From contig CANTUZ010000025.1 in the NCBI GenBank assembly GCA_947846985.1, positions 20,458,100-20,522,099 on the forward strand: a stretch of 64,000 bases of DNA. The letters run 5' to 3'. A program made the position numbers and the translations under genes. Every line of letters begins with the position of its first letter. Position 1 is the first letter of the stretch. Positions 46,194 through 55,913 of the stretch are shown piece after piece. Source of the DNA: Fratercula arctica (lineage: Eukaryota > Chordata > Aves > Charadriiformes > Alcidae). The notes beneath the pieces were generated by a model that worked only from the letters and a program-made list of their open reading frames with translations, was not told the DNA's origin and ran no database searches.

Positions 46194-48278
46194 ATGTTGC
46201 TTAGTTTGTTCTCATGGCTGTGTTATGTAAACTCCTATGTGTTTTATGCACTCCCTGTGATGATATTTGTTACTTCTGGGAGGGGGATGAGGATTATCAT
46301 TTTACTGTCCTGTGCAATATCGGCTTATGATATGATAACATCACTTGTTAGACGGTTATTTTGGGGCGTTTATGTGGTATTGCTCTCCTGTCCGTACATT
46401 GGGCACCACCTCTCAGAATTCATTAATAATTACACCCAGTCTATGGGGGAAACAGGGGGGGACACTTTCCCCAGCTCTTTTGCCTCCCTTTTCTCCTTTG
46501 AGTCAGGTATGACAGCTTTTGAGAATTTTGAATATCCTTGGGATGCTCAAACCAGCATGTTCCTAGTGTTATGTTTGCTGAATACGTTCCAGGTCTCGTT
46601 TAGGGTTAAACAACTATTTAAGACTACCACCCAGAGATCTGCCCCAACGCTGGACAGTCAGGGGTGGCATGGCAGGTGGGAGAACATGGGCAGGTACTTA
46701 GAGAACTTCTCACCTCCAATGGTCTGGGACTTCACCCCTGAACAATTACAGGACCCTGATAGAATAGTAGAATATCTGAAGGGAAAATGCTGTGGCTATT
46801 CTAGAGAGGCACAACTCACCGCACTGTGCTGGGCCCTGGCTAGTGTCTACCAGGCACTGCTCAGTGCTATGCAGCACCCTCAGAAGAAAGAGACAGAGAC
46901 CAGACCAGCAGGCGCTGCGGCCCCTGCGGCAGGCGCTGCGGTTGCTGTGGCCCCTGTGGCAGGTGCTGGTGCGACGGGCACTGCGGCTACTGCGACCCCT
47001 GCGACGGGCACTGTGGCTACTGCGACCCCTGCGACGGGCACTGCGGCTACTGCGACCCCTGTGACAGGCACTGCGGCTACTGCAACCCCGGTGACAGGCA
47101 CTGCGGCTACTGCAACCCCTGTGACAGACACTGCAGCTACTCCAGCCCCGGTGACAGACACTGCTGCTGAACCAGGGAACCAACCCGTGCCAGTATCCAT
47201 TGCCCCCATACAAAAGAAGAAGTACACAAAGAAATCGGTTCGCATAGTAAGAGATGACGATGAACCAGGGCCATCACAAGGACAGGAGGAAGAGGCAGAA
47301 CCAGAGATAATTACCCGATCCCTATCCCTGAGTGAGCTGCGGGATATGCGAAAAGATTTTAGCCGACTTTCAGGTGAGCACATTGTCACCTGGCTGCTTT
47401 GGTGTTGGGATAATGGGGCCAGTAGCCTGGAATTAGAGGGTAGGGAAGCCAGGCAGTTGGGATCCCTGTCTAGGGAAGGCGGCATTGACAAGGCAATTGG
47501 AAAGAAGACCCAAGCCCTCAGCCTCTGGAAATGACTCCTGTCAGGCGTGAGGGAGAGGTACCCCTTCAGTGAAGATGTTGTATGCCAACCAAGCAAATGG
47601 ACCACCATGGAAAGAGGTATCCAGTACCTGAGAGAATTAGCCGTGCGGGAGATGATTTATTATGACTTGGACAACACAGACTTACCCACGGACCCTGATG
47701 AGGTGCACTGCACAAGGCCCATGTGGCGGAAGTTTGTACGGAGCGCACCATCGTCATATGCCAACTCACTGGCAGTAATGGAATGGAAAGGTGAAGAAGG
47801 ACCAACGGTGGATGAGGTGGCTGGCCGGCTCCGGCGATATGAAGAAAGCCTCTCTTCCCCCCTTGTCTCAGCTGTGGAGAAACTGTCCCGGAAGGTTCAG
47901 CAACTTGAAGAGAATATGTCCCACTCCCCACCTGTACGGGCCAGCATCTCAGCTATTAGAAGCAGACATTTCCCCACTCAAGAGAGAGAGTACAAAGGAT
48001 ACACACCACGAGGCACCCTGTGGTTCTACCTGCGAGACCATGGAGAGGACATGAGGAAGTGGGATGGACAACCTACTTGGATCCTGCGGGCACGGGTACA
48101 GGAGTTGCAAGGAAGGACAACCACAAAAGGAGATCCCTCCAGGAAAAGTGCCGCCCCAGTTTCCAGTGGGCAGTTCCCCAGACAGAGCAGAAGGCCTGAT
48201 CTTGCTTCTGATCCTCTTGAAGGAACCTCCAAGTCATTTCTGCAAGAAGTGAGTACCGGATACCATGACCAGTATTAG
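46194..48278 (+). pseudogene. Provirus D gag, one internal stop
   Basis: One frame from ATG 46194 to TAG 48276-48278 (694 codons) with a single TGA at 47532-47534. Order: hydrophobic N-terminus of about 80 residues with three membrane-like stretches; a conserved block PPMVWDFTPEQLQDPDRIVE; a 10-residue repeat region rich in Thr and Ala (46971-47165); a basic patch (IQKKKYTKKSVRIV); a capsid-like region (TWLLWCWDNGASSLELEG, RYPFSEDV, IQYLRELAVREMIYYDL); and a short coiled coil (VEKLSRKVQQLEEN). The capsid-like part resembles the ERV-L/Fv1 group. No CCHC knuckle and no late-domain motif that I can be sure of. The sister copies have a sense codon at the internal stop. Confidence 0.85.
46971..47165 (+). 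repeat. 30-bp coding minisatellite in gag of provirus D
   Basis: Six full 30-bp units plus half a unit, starting GCGACGGGCACTGCGGCTAC. Each unit encodes ten residues of the type TGTAATATPA. Units are in frame, so length changes by whole repeats keep gag open. Provirus B has only about one unit at the same place. Confidence 0.93.
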
Positions 48279-48306
48279 AGGGGCCCTGCCTCCAGCCAGG
48301 TGGAGG
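48276..48306 (+). promoter_or_regulatory. Amber stop with downstream hairpin at the gag-pol junction
   Basis: TAG at 48276-48278 is the only stop between gag and pol in this frame. Ten bases further on, CCTCCA (48289-48294) can pair perfectly with TGGAGG (48301-48306) around a six-base loop. The layout resembles the stop-readthrough signals of gammaretroviruses, but function is inferred only. Confidence 0.45.
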
Positions 48307-51300
48307 AAAGGGACAACCGGGTTTATTGGACAGTGTGGATTCGATGGCCTGGCACATCAGACCCACAGGAGTATAAGGCTCTAGTGGACACAGGAGCACA
48401 GTGCACTCTGATACCATCAAGCTATAGAGGGGCAGAACCCATTTGTATTTCTGGGGTCACAGGGGGATCCCAAGAGTTGACTGTACTGGAGGCGGAAGTG
48501 AGCCTAACTGGGAATGAGTGGCAAAAGCATCCCATTGTGACTGGCCCAGATGCTCCATGCATCCTTGGTATAGATTACCTCAGGAGAGGGTATTTTAAGG
48601 ACCCAAAGGGGTATCGGTGGGCCTTTGGCATAGCTGCCTTGGAGGCGGAGGAAGTTCAACAGTTGTCCACCTTGCCTGGTCTCTCGGAGGATTCTTCTGT
48701 TGTGGGGTTGTTGAGGGTCGAAGAACAGCAGGTGCCGATTGCTACCACAACGGTGCATCGGCGGCAATATCACACTAACCAAGACTCTCTGATTCCCATC
48801 CATAAGCTGATTCGTCAACTACAGGTTCAAGGAGTGATCAGTAAGACTCGCTCGCCTTTTAACAGTCCTATATGGCCGGTGCGAAAATCCAATGGAGAGT
48901 GGAGGCTAACTGTAGACTATCGTGGCCTGAATGAAGTCACGCCACCACTGAGCGCTGCTGTGCCGGATATGCTAGAACTCCAGTATGAACTGGAGTCCAA
49001 GGCAGCCAAGTGGTATGCCACGATTGATATAGCGAATGCATTCTTCTCAGTCCCTTTGGCAGCAGAGTGCAGGCCACAGTTTGCTTTCACTTGGAGGGGC
49101 ATCCAGTACACCTGGAATCGACTGCCCCAGGGGTGGAAACACAGCCCCACCATTTGCCATGGACTGATTCAGACTGCACTGGAACAGGGTGAAGCTCCAG
49201 AACATCTGCAGTACATTGATGACATCATTGTATGGGGAAACACAGCCGAAGAAGTGTTTGAGAAAGGGGATAAAATAGTCCGAATCCTTCTGAAAGCTGG
49301 TTTTGCCATAAAACGAAGTAAGGTCAAGGGACCTGCACAGGAGATCCAGTTCTTAGGAATAAAATGGCAAGATGGACGCCGCCAAATCCCAATGGATGTG
49401 ATCAACAAAATAGCAGCTATGTCTCCACCAACTAGCGAAAAGGAAACACAAGCTTTCTTAGGCATTGTGGGTTTTTGGAGGATGCATATCCCAGATTACA
49501 GTCTGATTGTAAGCCCTCTGTATCCAGTAACCCGGAAGAAGAACGATTTTAAATGGGGTCCTGAGCAACGACAAGCTTTTGAACAAATCAAACAGGAAAT
49601 AGTCCATGCAGTGGCCCTGGGGCCAGTCCGGGCAGGACAAGATGTGAAAAATGTGCTCTACACCGCAGCTGGGGAGAATGGCCCTACCTGGAGCCTCTGG
49701 CAGAAGGCACCAGGGGAGACCCGAGGTCGACCCCTAGGGTTTTGGAGTCGGGGATACAGAGGATCCGAAGCGCGCTACACTCCAACAGAAAAGGAGATAT
49801 TGGCAGCATATGAAGGGGTTCGAGCTGCTTCGGAGGTGGTTGGTACAGAAGCGCAGCTCCTCTTAGCACCTCGACTGCTGGTGCTGGGCTGGATGTTCAA
49901 AGAAAGGGTCCCCACCACACATCACGCAACTGATGCTACATGGAGGAAGTGGATTGCACTGATCACACAGCGAACTCAAATGGGAAACCCCAGTCGCCCA
50001 GGAATTCTGGAAGTGATCAGGGACTGGCCAGAAGGCAAGGATTTTGGAATGTCACCAGAGGAGGAGGTGACACGTGTGGAAGAGGCCCCACCATATAATA
50101 AACTGCCAGAAAATGAGAAGCAATATGCCCTGTTCACTGATGGGTCCTGCCGGATTGTGGGAAAGCATCGAAAGTGGAAGGCTGCTGTGTGGAGTCCTAC
50201 ACAATAAGTTGCAGAAGCCAGTGAAGGACAAGGTGAATCGAGCCAGTTTGCAGAGGTGAAAGCCATTCAGCTGGCTTTGGACATCGCCGAGCGAGAAAGA
50301 TGGCCAGTACTTTATCTCTACACTGACTCATGGATGGTGGCCAATGCTCTGTGGGGATGGTTACAGCAGTGGAAGCAGGGCAACTGGCAGCGCAGAGGCA
50401 AACCCATCTGGGCTGCTGAACTATGGCAAGATATTGCTGCCCGGATAGAGAATCTGGTTGTGAAAGTATGCCACGTAGATGCCCACGTACCGAAGAATCG
50501 GGCCACGGAGGAACATCAGAACAACCAGCAGGTGGATCGGGCTGCCAGGATTGAAGTGGCTCAAGTGGATCTGGATTGGCAACGTAAGGGTGAACTATTC
50601 ATAGCTCGGTGGGCCCATGAGACCTCAGGCCACCAAGGAAGAGATGTGACATATAGATGGGCTCGTGACCGAGGGGTGGACTTGACCATGGGCACTATTG
50701 CACAGGTCATCCATGAATGTGAGACATGCGCTGCAATCAAGCAAGCCAAGCGGTTGAAGCCTCTTTGGTATGGAGGACGATGGTTGAAATATAAATATGG
50801 GGAGGCCTGGCAGATTGATTATATCACACTGCCACGAATCTGTCAAGGCAAGCGTCGTGTGCTCACAACGGTGGAAGCAACCACTGGATGGCTGGAAACA
50901 TACCCTGTGCCCCATGCCACTGCCCAGAATACTATCCTGGGCCTTGAAAAGCAAGTCCTGTGGCGACATGGTACCCCAGAGAGAATTGAGTCGGACAATG
51001 GGACTCATTTCCGAAACAGCCTCATAGACACCTGGGCCAAAGAGCATGGCATTGAGTGGGTATATCACATCCCCTATCATGCACCAGCCTCTGGGAAGAT
51101 AGAACGGTACAATGGACTGTTAAAAACTACACTGAGAGCAATGGGTGGTGGGACCTTAAAACATTGGGATGCACATTTAGCAAAGGCTACCTGGCTAGTT
51201 AATACCAGGGGATCTACCAATCGAGCTGGCCCTGCCCAATTAAAACTTCCACGTACTGTAGAAGGGGATAAGGTCCCCGTAGTGCACATGAAGAATATGT

Positions 51301-51464
51301 TAGGGAAGACAGTCTGGGTTAGTCCTGCCTCAGGCAAAGGCAAACCCATCCGTGGGATTGCTTTTGCCCAAGGACCTGGGTGCACTTGCTGGGTGATGCG
51401 GAAGGATGGGGAAGTCCGATGTATACCTCATGGGGACTTGATTTTGGGGGAGAATAGCCAATGA
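48279..51464 (+). pseudogene. Provirus D pro-pol, one internal stop
   Basis: It is in the same frame as gag. The protease active site ALVDTGAQ is at about 48378-48401, and RT has [36 protein letters not shown] and the catalytic YIDD at 49212-49223. RNase H has YALFTDGSCR and, after the stop, LYLYTDSW. Integrase has the H-H/C-C region (HETSGHQGRD, HECETC) and D-D-E in QIDYITLP, ESDNGTHF and GKIERYN. A single TAA at 50205-50207 interrupts RNase H. No dUTPase domain is seen. RT is of the ERV-L type. Confidence 0.9.
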
Positions 51465-51746
51465 ATCAAATCGTATGTTACACTGTCACTGTATGTCCTC
51501 GTTACTATAATTGCTATCGGCTGTACTGCAGTAAGAATCACCCAAATTAAGGACAGATGGACTTTGATGAAGAACTGAGTAAAGCAAAGTGGTGATGGGA
51601 TCAGAGCTGACACCCAGCAACTTCCTCAAGATCTGCATCTTCGGCCCATTGACTCTGTGCATGAGCTACGCTGGGTATACAGTCACATGTTCTGAAAACT
51701 GTAAGATCTGGGCGTGGCAAAATGGTATGGAATAAGGGGTGGATAA
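51465..51746 (+). other. Provirus D post-pol noncoding segment with polypurine tract
   Basis: Only 282 bases separate the integrase stop from the 3' LTR. There is no env. The last bases, AATAAGGGGTGGATAA, end at 51746 directly against the LTR and are shared with provirus B, so they are the probable polypurine tract. Confidence 0.8.
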
Positions 51747-52082
51747 TGTCCTGGTTCCGGCAGGGACAGGGTTAAGTATTCCATGCCATGTGAGCCGCGC
51801 CCACCCTGAGATTAAAAGGAGGGAGGGGGCGAGCAGTCGGGTTCGGAGCGGGCTGGTGCGTCCCGGGGCCGGACCAGCGGGGAGCGGCGGTTCCGTATTC
51901 GCGTCTGTATATTTCTCTGTCGGTGTTATTGTTGTTGTTTTCTTGTTCCCTTTGCTGTTCTGTTAAACTGCCTTTGTCTCAACCCAAGAGTTTTGCCTTT
52001 TTCTTTTGATCCTTCCCGTACCGGGAAGCGCTGGGCGAGCGACACGTGGTTCTTTGTTGCCATCTGAGGCCAAACCACGACA
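51747..52082 (+). repeat. Provirus D 3' LTR
   Basis: A 336-bp LTR, identical to the 5' LTR except for three substitutions and one 3-bp indel, all in the region equivalent to 45888-45945. It is followed by the second CTTGG at 52083-52087. Confidence 0.96.
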
Positions 52083-53987
52083 CTTGGAAAGAGAATACAC
52101 ACTGGTTGTCAATTTATCAATGGGTCTACCCACCACAGGCCAACTGTAATTAAAACCATCCATATAGACTCTACCAAACCGGACAAATACAACACTGATT
52201 GTTACAAGATTATGGAGCCAAATTTAGATTGCTGGCACAATTTCACTTTTATCAAACCTATAGTAGTGTATTGTATTTGGGGTTACAAGGGCACAGAATT
52301 GTTATTTGAATTTACGATTGACTCTAATACAGCTGAACCTGCTGAAATGAATCCAGAACCTACACCCCCACAAACTCTCAAAGCTGTACCTACTCAGCCC
52401 TCCATTAGTCTAACTCCTTACACCTTCAACATTGGCCCCTATGTTATTAAACACACAGGTCAACAACGGATATTGTTCAATCCAACGTATTCCCTCAAAC
52501 GAGTAGAACTGTCAATGCAGATTAATATCTCTGCGATCAAACCCACCTGCTCACCATTCCTGAGTACATCGTATGCAGGATGGTCAGCATGGTTACACAG
52601 ACGAACTCTTGCCACTTCACAACAACTGAAGAGAGATGTGACTGGTATCTTAGGAACAGGACTGGGAGTCCTAAATAGTATAGATGCTGAGATACTTGCC
52701 AACAAACTAGTCGCAACCACTAGTGATCTAGACAAATTAAGACATCCCCTACAGTCCTCTCTATCAGCATTGGGAAACCACCAATGGCTTTTATCGAATA
52801 TATTGCCTCAGTGGGAAGAAACGGGTGAAAAAGACCATCAGCTGATCACAGATGCACTTGGTACAACCCAAAACAATGTTTCCTTGGCTCTTAGTTGTAT
52901 CCAAGCCCAATTGTGGATGCAATCTATGACAGCCGCAATCATAAGGGAAGGTGAAGAAGGCACCTTGCCCACCGAAATTTGAAAAATAATATGGGATAAC
53001 GCAATTGAATTTGAGAAAAAATTTCAGTCCTGGTGGTACCTGGTTAATTTCACCTATGATCCCATTGAGAGCAAGGCCACAGCTTTTGTCTTAACGATAC
53101 GCAATGCTTTGGTATACACCATATACCCAATCATCGCACTGGGGTTGAATCACCACGGAGCCATACTCTATCTAATAGAGCATAGAGTGTGGGCACAACA
53201 AAGTGAGAATAAATGGCAAACTGTTGAGGTTGATGCATGCGTTGCACGAGACCAACAAGGATTCATTTGTGAGAGTAATACTCTCAAAGCACAAGACATT
53301 TGTCTTGACACCAACCAAAATGTTTGTCATTTTGAGATACATCCCGATGAAACCCCAGAAACTGTGCTTGTATATATTGGGAAAGGGTGCGTTTGCATGA
53401 GGTCTCCCTGTAGGCTTGTATTCGTAGATGACGTAGTAGTTGATATAAGTAATCACTCAAATCTTTGTGCTTGTAACTTTACTAACATTGTCGGATGTGA
53501 CTTCGATTATTCAGCTCCTGTTACGTCTTTTCAGTTGCTACATTCTAATTATACATTGATCCGAGATTTGTTGCCTACCCCTATCGGAATGAATCTCTCA
53601 TTGGTGAAGAAGCTGCTACAACACAATGACTTGAAGCGACTGTTGAAAGAGGCCCAAGAAAATGGACAGAGAACTTTGATTACTGTCCATCATGATGTTG
53701 AAGAAATACACCAAGTACTGGAAAGAGTCAAGAAAGACGGAGGACATGAATGGTGGGACACTCTTTTTGGGTGGTCGCCAACAGCTACAGGAATCTTTAA
53801 CAAGATGCTCCATCCTGTTGTTGTTGTACTAGTACTCACTGTATTGTGCTTTGCTTTGACAATTGTTCTGTATGTTAAACTTTGGATTATGATGAAGAGT
53901 TTAACTCGTTTGATCGCTCCACAAGATGTATTTGTACTTGATGACCCTCACCACAAGAGCACATGTGATAGTCCCAATCAGTTTTGA
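52083..53987 (+). pseudogene. Provirus C env, C-terminal part with membrane anchor
   Basis: This continues env after provirus D in a frame compatible with the part before it. One TGA (52980-52982) interrupts it. Visible blocks: LGTGLGVLNSIDAEILANKL and a heptad-like helix after it; SWWYLVNFTYDPIESKATAF; a cysteine-rich segment (CVCMRSPCRL, CACNFTNIVGCDF); a second helix (DVEEIHQVLERVKKD); WWDTLFGWSPTATGIFNK; a membrane span VVVVLVLTVLCFALTIVLYV; and a short cytoplasmic tail. There is no evident CX6CC motif as found in gamma-type envelope proteins. It ends TGA at 53985-53987. Confidence 0.75.
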
Positions 53988-54028
53988 ATATCGTGGAGCT
54001 TGAGTGACTGTAGTCATGGGGTGGATTA

Positions 54029-55197
54029 TGTGGAATAATTACTAAATTGGCTAAAAAATACAAAAGTACAACATTGTTCACACATTAAGGAAAAGTATAA
54101 AATCAAGAGGCCTCTGAGGTAGAAAACAGCTGCAGCTGGCATGAAGAATACAACATCCGCGGTTCCCTGATAAGGATGCTTGTGAAGCTACATGAGGTAC
54201 GGGGCGGGATGCAATTATTCCGCGGCTTTACCTTATGATGTATAGCAGATACGGGGACGGGACGATACCATGAAACAGATAAGCTGCCAATTAGCTGCCT
54301 GCTCGATACTCGGAGCCAACATTTTGTCAAATTTTGATGAAATGCTGTCCTTTGTGTGAACTTTGCTCATTATAATGTCATTATAATACCAAAACACACC
54401 TCCATCCCAAAGGCTACCCGCCTCCAAGGTGCGACCACTCCTTCTTGAGTCTGCACCCTGAATTTTTCGTAAACTATACCTTTAAATATGAAGTGAGAGA
54501 ATTTTACACCAATCCTAATTAAAGTATTTATGACTAAAGTCACTCAAACTCCACCTTGAAGATAACAAATAGTATAAAAATAGCCCGAGAAAGGGGGGAT
54601 ACCCAGGGAAGACACCATCACAAAGAACTTCATCACTGACTTCCGGGATCAGTCGATGGGCTGAGCCTTTCTTCCCCCCCATAGGGATGCCTTTGGTTAA
54701 GACTTAGATTATACCGAGTGCTTTCTCAGGAAACTTAGAAATTTCTCTAGAGAATCTCTTTCCTACATTTATAGCCAGGCTGTGTCGTTTATAACTTTGT
54801 CGCACGTTTGATATACGTAATAATACTTTCATTTGCACGTGCTTTGCAGACAGTGTATTTATCACCGGCAATCCTAAGAACCTATCGATCTGTTGTTTAA
54901 ATAAACTGCACTGGTTAAGTAGCTAGTCATTTCGGTTCCTCATTGAACACGACCAAAGACTCGAGAGTGGCCGTGCTAGTTCATGAGCATGACTAGACTG
55001 AAGGTGCAGTCCACTATTGGTGTATCCAAATCGTAATAGTTTAATACATATTAAACGCAATTGGACTGATAGTGCTGAATTGGGCATCACTCAGAATTTA
55101 AACCCAGCCGCACCTAGCCTCCCACCTTGGTAAGGAGTGTTAGAAGGCAAGGGGGTTTATTTTCTGCCAAAACCGCTTTGCCCCTTTCCACGCAACA
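54029..55197 (+). repeat. Provirus C 3' LTR
   Basis: A 1169-bp LTR, TGTGGAATAATTACTAAATT to CACGCAACA, with TATA at 54573-54580 and AATAAA at 54900-54905. It lacks the extra bases found in the 5' LTR. Confidence 0.95.
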
Positions 55198-55913
55198 ATG
55201 GTTTGAGGTAAAAGAGAACCAACTTTCTGTTCAGTAATTTTACTTCTTAGCTAGGCCTCTTCTGAAATTAATAGCATATTGTGACAAAAACTGTTAGTTC
55301 TCAGAGTGATAAGACCTATGTTTATAGTTGAAGCCAAGGAATGGTATGCAGAGAGGCTCTTGCTTATACTTATTGCTATAACAACCAAGGTCAGCTAACT
55401 TTGTTATTTGCCCCGTTGGAGGGTCAGAAATGGAAAAGCATAGAGGGGTCCCACATGTGGGGAGGAGTGGCCAGGACAGATGACCCAAAATTGACCAACA
55501 GGGTATTCCATCCCATCTGCTCCATGCTCAGTAGAAAAGCTGAGGGATCAAAGGGTCAGCCTTTTTTCTTCAATGGCTGACTTCCGAGGAGGACCCTGTC
55601 TGTTCATCTGCCTTTGATCCCTATCCATGGGTTCCTGACTCCATCTGTGGAATTCAGTTCCCACCCATCTCTGAGTGCAGTCTGGGACTTCCCCATTGCC
55701 TGCCGGTGATGTCATCCTGGGAGCTTAATACGGTTTTGTATATACTGTATCAATTTCATTATTTCCTTTTTATTCTATTATTAATATTTAATTAGTTTAG
55801 TTTCTTCTAAACTCGTAAACCTCTTTGTCTCTCCCTCTCCTCTCCTTGGAGCAAGAGGTGGGTGGAGAGCATCTGTCGCCTCGTCATTGGCCAATTTGGC
55901 AAAAACCATGACA
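55198..55913 (+). repeat. Solo LTR, family X, copy 1, missing its first bases
   Basis: It starts ATGGTTTGAGGTAAAAGAGA directly after the provirus C LTR and ends GGCAAAAACCATGACA. It matches the - strand copy at 60070-60805 along most of its length. A complete copy would start TGTCCTGGTTTGAGG or similar, so about four bases are lost at the junction. Confidence 0.85.

Larger units (their letters stand above)
45758..52082 (+). mobile_element. Provirus D, young ERV-L-like element, no env
   Basis: A complete 6.3-kb provirus with 5' LTR 45758-46090, primer site 46099-46116, gag, pro-pol, polypurine tract and 3' LTR 51747-52082, flanked by perfect CTTGG duplications. The LTRs differ by three substitutions and one 3-bp indel. 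Gag and pol are each open apart from one internal stop. There is no env and no dUTPase after integrase. It lies in env of provirus C, in the same orientation. Confidence 0.95.
39041..55197 (+). mobile_element. Provirus C, env-bearing class III-like ERV
   Basis: A + strand provirus with 5' LTR 39041-40232 and 3' LTR 54029-55197, a tRNA-Ser-type primer site, and gag, pro, pol and env in order. Provirus D (45758-52082) is inserted in env. Without D the element is about 9.8 kb. The left flank is CR1 sequence and the right flank is the first bases of another LTR (55198 on). The flanking pentamers CAGGT and ATGGT do not form a clean target duplication. Coding frames carry many stops, mostly TGA, and several frameshifts. 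Confidence 0.9.

Noticed and set aside
46971..47165. Regular 30-bp repeats considered as a CRISPR-like array
   Set aside because: There are no spacers; the units are contiguous and encode an in-frame peptide repeat in gag.
46746..47608. Long - strand open frames over gag of provirus D
   Set aside because: Mirror frames produced by the GC-rich repeat; the + strand frame carries the homology.
45758..52082. Provirus D as a betaretrovirus (ERV-K) because of its tRNA-Lys primer site
   Set aside because: RT and capsid patterns are of ERV-L type, the target duplication is 5 bp, and there are no zinc knuckles or dUTPase; primer type alone is weak evidence.
40233..55197. Provirus C as a relative of the chicken ENS-1/ERNI element
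   Set aside because: The coiled-coil gag start recalls it only vaguely; I could not support the match from the sequence alone.
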